Positions 27,301 through 34,366 of a stretch of DNA of 64,000 nt are shown here, piece by piece. The position numbers and the translations under genes were made by a program. The stretch's first letter is position 1, and each line of letters begins with the position of its first letter. The stretch comes from Lewinellaceae bacterium. GTDB lineage: Bacteria; Bacteroidota; Bacteroidia; Chitinophagales; Saprospiraceae. The stretch covers positions 248,001 to 312,000 of the forward strand of contig JACJXZ010000012.1 of NCBI GenBank assembly GCA_020636375.1, in the 5' to 3' direction. Below the pieces are notes generated by a model, which worked only from the letters and a program-made list of their open reading frames with translations, made no database searches and was not told the origin of the DNA.

Positions 27301-27676
27301 CGTGGAGGTATTCCCCGAAGCTTTCGCGGATGGGCAGTTCCTGCGACCATTCGCAGTTGTAGCCTTCGTCCTGCATGTCGATGCAGGGTTTGCTGACGGC
27401 CAGCTCGTCCAGCGTTTGCACGGTCTTGAGTTCGATAAAGCGGGCGCCGCACAGCCAGGCGGCGACGATGTTCTGCGCCAGCTGGGTGTGGGGCCCGGCG
27501 GCCACGCCCAGCGGGGTTTCCAGGAGCTGGCCGTAGCGGCGGGTGCGGAAGGGGTCGTCGCTGCGGGGGGTGAAGAAGAGCGCCCGGGGCAGGTTCAGAA
27601 GGCTTCCCATCTGCTCTCCGTCCAGCATCAGTTTAAAAAGGCGGGCGAAGGGGATGGGGGAAAAGGTATCGGGCAT
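24398..27676 (-). CDS. ygfK: YgfK: multidomain Fe-S flavoprotein of the selenium/molybdenum hydroxylase locus
   Basis: 1092 residues. N-terminal about 430 residues form a dihydroorotate-dehydrogenase-like barrel (LETPLGVAAGPHTQLAQNIV; STMHGCPPEEIEKIG), then a GltD/DPYD-type 4Fe-4S region (CIHAPCTDACPAGQD near 459), an FAD-binding fold (IIGAGPSGLACAYF near 557), an NAD(P)-binding fold (GGGNTAIDVARTARR near 685), and a C-terminal ferredoxin domain (CLYCDEVCNTCVSVCPN near 918; CNECGNCTTFCPTSG near 980). Domain order, length and the N-terminal PIPFARLF block match E. coli YgfK, annotated as a putative selenate reductase subunit but linked to urate/purine reduction in anaerobes. It probably supplies electrons for opening the purine ring. 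Divergent from yqeA-ygeY-ygeW. Confidence 0.93.
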   Translation of the reverse strand: MPDTFSPIPFARLFKLMLDGEQMGSLLNLPRALFFTPRSDDPFRTRRYGQLLETPLGVAAGPHTQLAQNIVAAWLCGARFIELKTVQTLDELAVSKPCIDMQDEGYNCEWSQELPIRESFGEYLHAWILIHVLRHHFGWAGEPGTIFNMSVGYNLAGILQDNVQEFLNKVADCSAELEEKIQEIEPLYPRIREIDIPARISDNVTLSTMHGCPPEEIEKIGRYLIGERKLHTTIKLNPTLLGPERVRDILNRQLGYYAQVPDIAFEHDLKYPAARRLAGNLIRCARENGVHFGLKLTNTLEVANHKGIFDPAKEKMMYLSGRALHPLTVQLAKKLQNDFGGTLDLSFSGGADCFNFPALLACGLAPVTVCSDLLKPGGYGRLRQYLDNLSAAFAEAGAEDTDSFIRARAGRPAASISEAALLNLGEYAGHVPEEKAYRKHPFVEPNIKSDRDLNPFDCIHAPCTDACPAGQDIPGYMYHASRGDWDKALEVVLETNPFPNVLGMACDHLCQPHCTRINYDNPLLIRQVKYYIGEHGQSGLPRPRPLNGRQAAIIGAGPSGLACAYFLAREGFEVNVYEAKSRAGGMVSAGIPEFRLKGSAIEKDIARIESLGVQIHYNRRVDKETFEQLRRDNDFIYLAAGAQRARRLDIPGAGAAGVYDPLAFLFAANEGRPWPVGQNVAVIGGGNTAIDVARTARRLMPPGGKVTLLYRRTKREMPADPEEVLAVLAEQIGIMELVAPEEIKTQDGKAVSLACSKMKLGPTDESGRARPVKVENSGFELPFDTIIPAIGQEPELDFIDEALLTANPETGETKLKNVFIGGDASRGAANIVEAVGDGQRVARHIIRAGSQGQPPEQRNVEKGLSLAGHLTNRAKRQFGIPPREQPPEERRNFELVQLPLTEEEARREAARCLYCDEVCNTCVSVCPNLAMYAYEMELFLAPVPVLSQKDGRVQATYQGFVRIDQPYQILNIQDFCNECGNCTTFCPTSGRPFADKPRFCLTRKRFDATAEGYFIEKNAGVATLHRKKDGEEASLAREAEQYIYRTPAVVARFGRRDFSLLDAQLSADAKEPVSLKPALEMKVLLEGGEGLY

Positions 27677-27927
27677 AGCGGCGTTTTTTAGGTGAAACTA
27701 TAATAATTTACCATAATTGGATATTTATCAATTTTAATTTGAAAAATCCTTTCGTTTTGACTATTTTGCGGCCGATTACCAAAGGTAGCTCAAAACCAGG
27801 ATCGCTTTCATCCGCACCGGGCATTTTTGTATTGGGAAGCCCTTCCGATACCAGCCTGTGTATTTGGCTGTAAACGGAACATGCCGGCGTGGCGAAAAGG
27901 GAATTTCTCATTTGAAAACGGAGTACG

Positions 27928-28458
27928 ATGATTGCCTATAAGAAAAACACCAAGCAAGAGAAAAAAGCTTCGTCCCCTCCGCCGTTTATACAATACCTGC
28001 CGATTGCCATAGGGGTGTTTTTAGCGGTTTTCCTTGCTTACAACTGGCGGGATTATGTGGTACAGCGGCAGGATGGTTCTTACGTGGTTCATCCGGAAAG
28101 GAAAGATGAGGCGGAGCGGGAGAAGGAAAAGCTGGAAGATTGTCAGACATACAAGCTAATTGCCAGGGAAAGTGGTTGGTATATGTGTTATCTTTGTAGA
28201 AGAGGGGTTTGCTATCTCAATGCCGGGGAAGTATGGAAATATGGAATGAGTTGCAGCCCTGAAACACGGTATAAGCCTGATTGGTTGCAGCAGATGAATT
28301 TGAAGTATGTTCCTGTCTTCAATGGAAGTTGGGAGGAATGCAGGGTGTTGGAAATTGAACTGATTAGAGATTATCCCATTCACCCGGAAAATCTCAAACG
28401 GCCACAGTCCTTGCGTTTGCCCATTCCTCCAGGACATAAAAGCATAAAAATGAAATAA
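27928..28458 (+). CDS. Membrane-anchored protein with possible GIY-YIG-like toxin domain
   Basis: 176 residues. One membrane helix near the N-terminus (IQYLPIAIGVFLAVFLAYNW, about 20-40), a charged linker, and a C-terminal part from about residue 90 with LNAGEVWKYGMSCSPETRY, a block resembling the end of GIY-YIG-like toxin domains of polymorphic toxins (VWKYG.T....RY), then RVLEIELIRDYPIHPEN and LPIPPGHK. This resemblance is from memory of such families and is tentative. The DNA is more AT-rich than ygfK and yqeA. First of three tightly spaced genes (2 bp, 12 bp gaps), consistent with an effector followed by immunity proteins. Confidence 0.55.
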   Translation: MIAYKKNTKQEKKASSPPPFIQYLPIAIGVFLAVFLAYNWRDYVVQRQDGSYVVHPERKDEAEREKEKLEDCQTYKLIARESGWYMCYLCRRGVCYLNAGEVWKYGMSCSPETRYKPDWLQQMNLKYVPVFNGSWEECRVLEIELIRDYPIHPENLKRPQSLRLPIPPGHKSIKMK

Positions 28459-28460
28459 AT

Positions 28461-28772
28461 ATGGAAACCCAGGTAACTACGATTGCAACGGAGTACTACA
28501 CCTCTGCAATAGATGTATTTGACGTGGAGTTAATGCTAAACCAAGCCATTTTACCGGCAACCTATGAAAGAATTTACGTAACTCTTGTTGTTCTACATGA
28601 AGAACGCTGGAAACAGGAAGCTTATGAAATTAACGGAGATTTGTATGTAACCCTAATTATAAACCCTTCGGAACTGTTTGGAAAAGATGTTTCTATACTC
28701 GCAAAAGATAAACTAATAACTTTCCTGCAAACTGCCTTGATTGAAAAACGAGAACCCGCTCCCTTGGTGTGA
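28461..28772 (+). CDS. Small unknown protein, possible immunity or accessory protein
   Basis: 103 residues, acidic, no signal peptide (METQVTTIATEYYTSAIDVF). It starts 2 bp after the preceding gene and stops 12 bp before the next, so the three are one transcription unit. Low GC like the preceding gene. No family recognised; position and size fit an immunity protein. Confidence 0.55.
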   Translation: METQVTTIATEYYTSAIDVFDVELMLNQAILPATYERIYVTLVVLHEERWKQEAYEINGDLYVTLIINPSELFGKDVSILAKDKLITFLQTALIEKREPAPLV

Positions 28773-28784
28773 AAAGTTCTTCTC

Positions 28785-29414
28785 ATGGCAACCGACGGCC
28801 CAAAAATCATAGACGGAGACCTCGCCCACGACACCTATTGGAGTATTATGGACAAATACGACGGCGGTGAGGACATCGAAGCCATACAGGAAGAATATTC
28901 GTTATGGAGTGGCTACTTCGATGATTTTGATTATGAAATATACATTACGGCCGGCGCCCTGGCGTTCTGGGAGATCGGCGCCTTGCCCGCCGAACTGTTG
29001 GAGGCAGCCAGGAGGGTGATTGATAAAGGGACAGGAGTGAAGTTCTGGGCAGAGGAAGTGGGCCCCAGAGAAGGAAAGGCCAGAAAAAGGGCATTGGACA
29101 GGCTATTGGCCAAAATCAGCGCCCCGAATCCCAAAATCAGGAAGAGAAAAAAATACCGGGAGGTCAAAAATTTTCACTTCCGGGAAGATGAACTCCTGGC
29201 CTTTCAGGTGAAGGATGGGACATACCGGGCGGCGCTCTGTATAAAGATCAGCCAGTACAGGGGCGTTTGCAGTTACTGGCTGGTGCCGGCAACCTACTGT
29301 GGGGATGCGCCGCCAACCCCCGAAATGATCCTGGAGAAGGAACTGCTGGGAAGGTGGATCGGTTCGGGTTATAACAAGAAGAAAACGAACGAAATGCAGG
29401 CCGGCCTAAAGTGA
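28785..29414 (+). CDS. Unknown cytoplasmic protein, possible immunity protein
   Basis: 209 residues without signal or membrane segment. Acidic N-terminal part (HDTYWSIMDKYDGGEDIEAI) then a basic segment (PKIRKRKKYREVKNF) and a beta-rich end with CIKISQYRGVCSYWLVPATY. The overall plan, an acidic DUF-like domain after a toxin-like gene, is typical of immunity proteins in Bacteroidota, but no family was identified. The stop is 38 bp before the yqeA start. Confidence 0.55.
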   Translation: MATDGPKIIDGDLAHDTYWSIMDKYDGGEDIEAIQEEYSLWSGYFDDFDYEIYITAGALAFWEIGALPAELLEAARRVIDKGTGVKFWAEEVGPREGKARKRALDRLLAKISAPNPKIRKRKKYREVKNFHFREDELLAFQVKDGTYRAALCIKISQYRGVCSYWLVPATYCGDAPPTPEMILEKELLGRWIGSGYNKKKTNEMQAGLK

Positions 29415-29451
29415 AAAAAGATGTTGCTTTTGTGGTAAATTGCATCAAAAA

Positions 29452-30402
29452 ATGCAACCACTGGCCCTCGTCGCCATCGGCGGCAACTCCATCATCCGGG
29501 ACGAGCAGCACCAGCGGGTGGCCGACCAGTACGAGGCCATCCGGGAGACGGCCGCGCACCTGGCCGGGCTCGTCGCGGCAGGCTTCCAACTGGTGCTCAC
29601 CCACGGCAACGGCCCGCAGGTGGGCTTCATCCTCCGCCGTTCGGAAATCGCCTACCAGTGCGAAGGGCTGCACCATGTACCCCTGGTGAGCTGCGTGGCC
29701 GACACCCAGGGCGCCCTGGGCTACCAAATCCAGCAGGCCCTGGGCAATGAATTGCGGAAACGGGGGATACCGAAAGAAGTGGCCACCGTGGTTACCCAGG
29801 TGAAGGCCGACCCCGCCGCTCCTTCCTTTGCCCATCCTTCCAAACCCATCGGCGCTTTTTATCCGGCCGGCCAGCTAAACGGCCTGAAAGCCGCCCACCC
29901 GGACTGGACCCTGGCGGAGGACGCCGGCCGGGGCCTTCGGCGCGTCGTCCCCTCTCCCCCGCCGGTGGCAATCGTCGAGATCAATGCGATCAAAACCCTG
30001 GTGGACAGCGGGTTCCTGGTGATAGCCGCCGGCGGGGGCGGCATCCCGGTGGTGGACAGGGGCGGCGGCCAGCTCGAAGGCGTGGACGCCGTGATCGACA
30101 AAGACCTGACCGCCGCCCTGCTGGCGGCTGCACTGAAGGCCGAATTGCTGCTCTTTTCCACCGGCGTAGAACAGGCCTGCCTGAACTTCGGCCGCCCGGA
30201 TCAGGCACCTCTGGGAAAAATAACCAGCGCCCAGCTTCGGGCGTACATGCAGCAAGGGCATTTCGCCGCCGGCAGCATGCTGCCCAAGGTACAGGCAGCG
30301 TTGTTTTTTCTGGAAAATGGCGGGAAAAGGGCGATCATCACAAAACCGGAATGCCTCCGGGAAGGGATGGATGGGAAAAAGGGAACGCAGGTTGTTTTAT
30401 AA
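29452..30402 (+). CDS. yqeA: Carbamate kinase
   Basis: 316 residues from ATG 29452 (a TTG 12 bp upstream would add only four residues). Family motifs: ALVAIGGNSII near residue 5, LTHGNGPQVGFIL near 48, VIAAGGGGIPVV near 188, GVDAVIDKDLTAALLA near 205, and the C-terminal AGSMLPKVQAALFFLENGGKRAII. The enzyme makes ATP from carbamoyl phosphate and ADP, releasing ammonia and CO2 from the resulting carbamate. In the selenium-linked purine locus (yqeA in E. coli) it is the energy-yielding step fed by the YgeW carbamoyltransferase. First gene of yqeA-ygeY-ygeW; the ygeY start is 23 bp downstream. Confidence 0.93.
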   Translation: MQPLALVAIGGNSIIRDEQHQRVADQYEAIRETAAHLAGLVAAGFQLVLTHGNGPQVGFILRRSEIAYQCEGLHHVPLVSCVADTQGALGYQIQQALGNELRKRGIPKEVATVVTQVKADPAAPSFAHPSKPIGAFYPAGQLNGLKAAHPDWTLAEDAGRGLRRVVPSPPPVAIVEINAIKTLVDSGFLVIAAGGGGIPVVDRGGGQLEGVDAVIDKDLTAALLAAALKAELLLFSTGVEQACLNFGRPDQAPLGKITSAQLRAYMQQGHFAAGSMLPKVQAALFFLENGGKRAIITKPECLREGMDGKKGTQVVL

Positions 30403-30424
30403 TACAGATAAATATCATAGCCAC

Positions 30425-31618
30425 ATGAGAGATATCGCACAACAGATCAACGCCCTCGCCGGGCAGTACCGCGACTACACCGCCGAAAACCTCTCCCGGC
30501 TGGTGAAAATCAAATCTCTAAGCGGCGAAGAAGGAGAGGTGATGGAAGAACTCCAGCGGCAGATGCGCGCCGCCGGTTTCGACGAGGTGCGCACCGACGG
30601 CCTGGGCAACGTCATCGGCCGGGTAGGGGAGGGATCCCGCATTCTGGCCATCGACGGCCACCTGGATACCGTCGACTTCGGCGTGCTGGACAACTGGGAC
30701 TTCGACCCGCTATCCGGAGAGATCAAAGACGGCTTCGTCCACGGCCGGGGAACCGTCGACCAGGAGGGGGGCGTGGCCGCTTTCGTCACCTCCGGCCGGA
30801 TTCTCAAAGAACTCGGCTTTGACCGGGACCTGACGGTCTACTTCGTCGGCAGCGTCATGGAGGAAGACTGCGACGGCCTGTGCTGGAAATACCTGGTGGA
30901 GGAGGAAGGCCTGCGCCCCGACTTCGCCATAAGCACCGAACCCACCAACCTGAACATTTACCGCGGCCACCGGGGCCGGATGGAGATTGCGGTCAGCTTC
31001 CGGGGGGTGTCCAGCCACGGCTCCGCCCCCGAGCGCGGGAAAAACGCCATCTACATGGCCGCCCGCGCCGCCCTGGAGATTGAAAAGCTCAACGAGCGCC
31101 TGAAAGGCGACGACTTCCTGGGCAAAGGCACCGTCACCATCAGCGAGATCCGCTCCGGTAGCCCTTCCCTCTGCGCGGTGGCCGACTTCGCCCGCCTCCA
31201 CCTCGACCGCCGCCTGACCTGGGGCGAGACCAAAGAGTCGGCCGTGGCGGAGATCGAAGCGATCGTCCGGGATATGGACGCTGAGGTCGAGGTGCTGCAT
31301 TACGAGGAAAGAGCCTACACCGGCCTTCGGTACGGCATGGAAAAATACTACCCCACCTGGAAAATCCCCGAAGACAGCCAGGTGGTGCAAACGGGCATCG
31401 CCGCTTTTGAACAACTGTTCGGAAAAAAGCCGCTGGTCGACAAATGGACCTTCTCCACCAACGGCGTCACCATCAACGGCTATTACGGCATTCCCCTCAT
31501 CGGCTTCGGCCCGGGCAACGAGGTGATGGCCCACGCCCCTAACGAAAAGGTGCCGGTGGAACACCTGGTGAAGGCTTCGGCCTTTTATGCCCTTTATGCC
31601 TACTTAATTGCAAAATAA
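30425..31618 (+). CDS. ygeY: YgeY family M20 metallohydrolase (selenium-metabolism linked)
   Basis: 397 residues from ATG 30425. Peptidase M20/deacetylase metal ligands and signature: DGHLDTVDFG near residue 79, HGRGTVDQEGGVAAF near 106 and SVMEEDCDGLCWK near 144. The dimerisation domain is between about 185 and 295. Length and motif spelling fit the YgeY family rather than ArgE or DapE. These enzymes are dinuclear zinc amidohydrolases; within the locus YgeY is proposed to cleave an acyl-amino intermediate of purine breakdown. Starts 23 bp after yqeA. Followed by a palindrome-rich repeat before ygeW. Confidence 0.92.
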   Translation: MRDIAQQINALAGQYRDYTAENLSRLVKIKSLSGEEGEVMEELQRQMRAAGFDEVRTDGLGNVIGRVGEGSRILAIDGHLDTVDFGVLDNWDFDPLSGEIKDGFVHGRGTVDQEGGVAAFVTSGRILKELGFDRDLTVYFVGSVMEEDCDGLCWKYLVEEEGLRPDFAISTEPTNLNIYRGHRGRMEIAVSFRGVSSHGSAPERGKNAIYMAARAALEIEKLNERLKGDDFLGKGTVTISEIRSGSPSLCAVADFARLHLDRRLTWGETKESAVAEIEAIVRDMDAEVEVLHYEERAYTGLRYGMEKYYPTWKIPEDSQVVQTGIAAFEQLFGKKPLVDKWTFSTNGVTINGYYGIPLIGFGPGNEVMAHAPNEKVPVEHLVKASAFYALYAYLIAK

Positions 31619-31732
31619 CGCTCGTCGAAGTCGCTCGTCGAAGTCGCTCGTCGAAGTCTCCAGACTTCGACGCCCACTCGCCAAAGTCTCCAGACTTCGA
31701 CGCCCACTCGCCAAAGTCTCCAGACTTCGACA
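31618..31732. repeat. Palindrome-rich tandem repeat between ygeY and ygeW
   Basis: Three 12-bp units (GTCGCTCGTCGA) followed by three 16-18 bp palindromes (GAAGTCTCCAGACTTC and AAGTCTCCAGACTT), spaced 30 bp apart and joined by CGCCCACTCGCCA. Each palindrome can form a short hairpin in mRNA. Lies within the presumed yqeA-ygeY-ygeW operon, and the ygeW ATG follows at 31746. Confidence 0.9.
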
Positions 31733-31745
31733 ATAACGAAAACAA

Positions 31746-32969
31746 ATGCAACCAAACATCACCACCTTACTCCCCCAAATCCGCCAAACCGAAGCCCGCA
31801 ACCTATTCGCCCGGGACTTCCTGCTCACCTGGGAAAAGGAACTGCCGGACATCGGGCGGACACTCCTGGTGGCCGAAGCCCTGCAACTGCTGCGCCGGAA
31901 CAACATCTCCACCCGCTGCTACGATTCCGGCCTGGCCGTTTCCATCTTTCGCGACCAGTCGACCCGCACCCGTTTCGCCTTCGCCTCGGCGGCCAACCTG
32001 CTGGGCCTGGAGGTCAGCGAGCTCGACGAGGAAAAATCGCAGGTGGCCCACGGGGAGACCGTCCGGGAGACCGCCAACATGATCTCCTTTATGGCTGATT
32101 TCATCGGCATCCGCGACGACATCTACCTCGGCGAGGGCAACGCCTACATGCGGGAAGTCGGCGCGGCGCTGGACGACGGCTATGAACAAGGCGTCCTCCA
32201 GCAACGCCCCGGCCTGGTCAACCTGCAGTGCGACATCGACCACCCCACCCAGTCGCTGGCCGACCTGCTGCACCTCAAACACACCTTCGGTTCGCTGGAA
32301 GCCCTCCGCGGCAAAAAGATCGCCATGAGCTGGGCCTACTCGCCCAGTTACGGCAAGCCCCTGTCGGTGCCCCAGGGCATCATCGGCCTGCTCACCCGCT
32401 TCGGGATGGAGGTGGTGCTGGCCCATCCCGAAGGCTACGACCTCCTTCCGGAAGTCACTAAGCTGGCGGAGGACAATGCCCGGCAGAGCGGCGGCAGCTT
32501 CGCCCTCACCCATTCCATGGACGACGCTTTCCGCGACGCTGACATCGTCTACCCCAAAAGCTGGGCGCCTTTCCGGGTGATGGAACAACGCACGGAACTG
32601 CTCCGCCAGAACGACAAAGCCGGCCTGAAAGAGCTGGAGCGGCAATGCCTGCTTCAGAATGCCCGCTTTCAGGACTGGCAGTGTACCCGGGAGCGCATGC
32701 AACACACCCACGGCGGAGAAGCCCTGTACATGCACTGCCTGCCGGCCGACATCAGCGGCGTCTCCTGCGAAACGGGGGAAGTAGAGGCGGAAGTTTTCGA
32801 GAAATACCGCATACAGACGTATAAAGAGGCCAGCTATAAGCCTTATATTATTGCTTCGATGATGATGAATATGGGGTTTGAGGATGTGGCGGGGGTGCTG
32901 GAGAAGCTGTGGCGGAGAAAAACAGCGAGGAAAAAGCCGGATTTTCCGGGGAATAGCGAATCTTTCTAG
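31746..32969 (+). CDS. ygeW: YgeW: knotted carbamoyltransferase
   Basis: 407 residues. The carbamoyl-phosphate site FRDQSTRTRFAFAS is near residue 70, the HGETVRETANMISF loop near 103, FQCDIDHPTQS-type motif (NLQCDIDHPTQSLADL) near 160, and HCLPADISGVSCETGEVE near 333. Nearly every block matches the E. coli YgeW sequence as I recall it, at similar length (396). YgeW is an orphan ornithine/aspartate carbamoyltransferase homologue with a trefoil-knotted chain, thought to release carbamoyl phosphate from a ureido compound in purine catabolism and pass it to YqeA. The C-terminal about 30 residues are basic (RRKTARKKPDFPGN) and extend beyond the family. Confidence 0.94.
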   Translation: MQPNITTLLPQIRQTEARNLFARDFLLTWEKELPDIGRTLLVAEALQLLRRNNISTRCYDSGLAVSIFRDQSTRTRFAFASAANLLGLEVSELDEEKSQVAHGETVRETANMISFMADFIGIRDDIYLGEGNAYMREVGAALDDGYEQGVLQQRPGLVNLQCDIDHPTQSLADLLHLKHTFGSLEALRGKKIAMSWAYSPSYGKPLSVPQGIIGLLTRFGMEVVLAHPEGYDLLPEVTKLAEDNARQSGGSFALTHSMDDAFRDADIVYPKSWAPFRVMEQRTELLRQNDKAGLKELERQCLLQNARFQDWQCTRERMQHTHGGEALYMHCLPADISGVSCETGEVEAEVFEKYRIQTYKEASYKPYIIASMMMNMGFEDVAGVLEKLWRRKTARKKPDFPGNSESF

Positions 32970-33133
32970 TGCAGGGCCTTGCCCGGATATTATGGCGGCA
33001 GGGCCAGAAAACGACTGGTTCAACCCCGACTTTCTTCCCCGGCCGTGAACTATTTTACCGTCCTGCGCTGTTACTACGGTTGTCTGCATTGACTTCTTAA
33101 GGATACCTCCGGCAAAAAATCCAAAAAAACCTT

Positions 33134-33162
33134 TTGCCGGAAAGAATAAAGCCTTATCTTTG
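33134..33162 (+). promoter_or_regulatory. Bacteroidota-type promoter of the tRNA cluster
   Basis: TTG at 33134-33136, 18-bp spacer, TATCTTTG at 33155-33162; the first tRNA-like sequence begins 20 bp downstream at 33182. Confidence 0.65.
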
Positions 33163-33181
33163 CATCCGCATTGAAAAATAC

Positions 33182-33260
33182 GGCTCCGTAGCTTAATTGG
33201 ATAGAGCATCCCGGCCTTGCGCCGGGAAGGATGCAGGTTCGAATCCAGCCTGCGGCGCCA
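33182..33260 (+). tRNA. tRNA-like sequence with aberrant 3' half (possible pseudo-tRNA)
   Basis: The first 36 nt (GGCTCCGTAGCTTAATTGG and ATAGAGCA) are identical to the tRNA-Arg 109 bp downstream. The 3' half is different: the anticodon stem is GC-rich (CCCGG/CCGGG) with loop CCTTGCG, which lacks U33; the T-arm GCAGG/CCAGC has an A-A mismatch or a 3-nt insertion; and the acceptor 3' strand CGGCGCC leaves one mismatch. It ends in GCGCCA. Could be a decayed duplicate or the product of recombination between tRNA genes. A covariance-model scan would decide. Confidence 0.4.
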
Positions 33261-33290
33261 AAAGAAAGAATAGCCAGGATTGAAAAATAC

Positions 33291-33364
33291 GGCTCCGTAG
33301 CTTAATTGGATAGAGCACCTGACTACGGATCAGGAGGTTGCAGGTTCGAATCCTGCCGGAGTCA
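33291..33364 (+). tRNA. tRNA-Arg (anticodon ACG)
   Basis: Cloverleaf folds normally: acceptor GGCTCCG/CGGAGTC (one G-T pair), D-stem GCTT/GAGC, anticodon stem CCTGA/TCAGG with loop CTACGGA (anticodon ACG, U33, purine 37), T-stem GCAGG/CCTGC with loop TTCGAAT. Length 74 nt; CCA is not encoded. A 17-bp copy of its 3' end occurs at 33459-33475. Confidence 0.9.
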
Positions 33365-33475
33365 CAAATTCATTTTGACGCAGACAGGATGAGAAGCCTG
33401 TCCCGCTTATTAGCGAAACAGCAGAGCGCAAGCGATGCGTCGTGAAGCTTAAGCGGGAAATCCTGCCGGAGTCAC
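33349..33475. repeat. Direct repeat of the tRNA-Arg 3' end (att-like)
   Basis: AATCCTGCCGGAGTCAC is present at 33349-33365 (tRNA 3' end) and at 33459-33475, flanking about 93 bp that contains a hairpin-prone block (TCCCGCTTATTAGCG, AAGCTTAAGCGGGA). This is the arrangement left by site-specific integration at a tRNA followed by loss of most of the element. Confidence 0.65.
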
Positions 33476-33490
33476 CAAAAAGCAAAAGAA

Positions 33491-33739
33491 ATGTCCAGGA
33501 TTTGCCAATTGACAGGAAAGCGCCCCATCTCGGGCAACAACGTCTCCCACTCCAACCGGAAGACCCGGCGCCGCTTTTTGCCCAACCTGCAGAAGAAGCG
33601 CTTTTATGTGCCGGAAAAAGATATGTGGGTGACGCTGAAAGTGTCTGCCTCCGCCATGCGTTCCATCGACAAGATGGGCGTGTACGAGTTCGTGCAGAAG
33701 ATGGAAAGCAAAGGCATCGATACGGGTGTCAAATTTTAA
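33491..33739 (+). CDS. rpmB: 50S ribosomal protein L28
   Basis: 82 residues, full length. The typical opening MSRICQLTGKRPISGNNVSHS and NRKTRRRFLPNLQ, then RFYVPEKDMWVTLKVSASAM are diagnostic. Part of the large ribosomal subunit. In Bacteroidota rpmB, rpmG and a DUF4295 gene are consecutive and upstream of ftsY, as here. Confidence 0.97.
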   Translation: MSRICQLTGKRPISGNNVSHSNRKTRRRFLPNLQKKRFYVPEKDMWVTLKVSASAMRSIDKMGVYEFVQKMESKGIDTGVKF

Positions 33740-33759
33740 GATCCTAAACGCTAAGCAAG

Positions 33760-33948
33760 ATGGCCAAGAAGAGCAAAGGAAACCGCATTCAGATCATACT
33801 CGAATGCACCGAGCATAAGAACTCCGGCATGCCGGGCACTTCCCGTTATGTAACTCAGAAGAACCGCAAAAATACGCCGGATCGCCTCGAACTGAAAAAA
33901 TACAACCCCATCCTCAAGCGCGTAACCGTTCACCGCGAGATCAAGTAA
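33760..33948 (+). CDS. rpmG: 50S ribosomal protein L33
   Basis: 62 residues: MAKKSKGNRIQIILECTEHK, RYVTQKNRKNTPDRLELKKY and NPILKRVTVHREIK. The zinc-binding cysteines of the C+ form are missing except one, so this is a zinc-free L33. It begins 20 bp after rpmB and is co-transcribed with it. Confidence 0.96.
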   Translation: MAKKSKGNRIQIILECTEHKNSGMPGTSRYVTQKNRKNTPDRLELKKYNPILKRVTVHREIK

Positions 33949-34113
33949 ACCAGAACGCGTTATAGAGTCACAGTGAAAAGCGGGTGTGATTGTTAAATTT
34001 GTGCAAAAATCCTTCCGGACAGGCACCAATTTCCGTTCAATCTTGTAAATCCTGTTAATCCTGTCTATTTTTGAAGGGGAAATTACTCTATAACTTTTTA
34101 AAAGCTTCGTAAA

Positions 34114-34287
34114 ATGGCTAAAGTATCAAAGAACGCAAGGGTCGCACAACGTAGCGCCAACGCCGGCTCCGGCCGCGACCACGTGAAGGTGGTCAAGAGC
34201 ATCAAAGACCCGAAGACCGGCAAGTACTCCTATAAAGAGGTGATTATCCACAAGGATAAGGTGAAGGAGTTCTTCGAAAGCAAATAA
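34114..34287 (+). CDS. DUF4295 family small basic protein
   Basis: 57 residues, strongly basic: MAKVSKNARVAQRSANAGSG, then SIKDPKTGKYSYKEVIIHKD. This is the small Bacteroidota-specific protein always encoded after rpmG, possibly ribosome-associated. It lies 165 bp after rpmG, with AATCCTGTTAATCCTGTC-type repeat DNA between (34045-34070). Confidence 0.93.
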   Translation: MAKVSKNARVAQRSANAGSGRDHVKVVKSIKDPKTGKYSYKEVIIHKDKVKEFFESK

Positions 34288-34313
34288 TCCGTCAGTACTT
34301 CTAAAAGATAAAT

Positions 34314-34350
34314 GAAAGGGCTTTTCTTTCTCCTGAAGGAAAGCCCTTTC
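34314..34350 (+). terminator. Rho-independent-type hairpin after the DUF4295 gene
   Basis: GAAAGGGCTTT and AAAGCCCTTTC arms around CTCCTGAAGG-like loop, followed by TTGTT. Located between the ribosomal protein genes and ftsY, so it would reduce read-through into ftsY. Confidence 0.75.
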
Positions 34351-34366
34351 TTGTTAATATTCAGAC

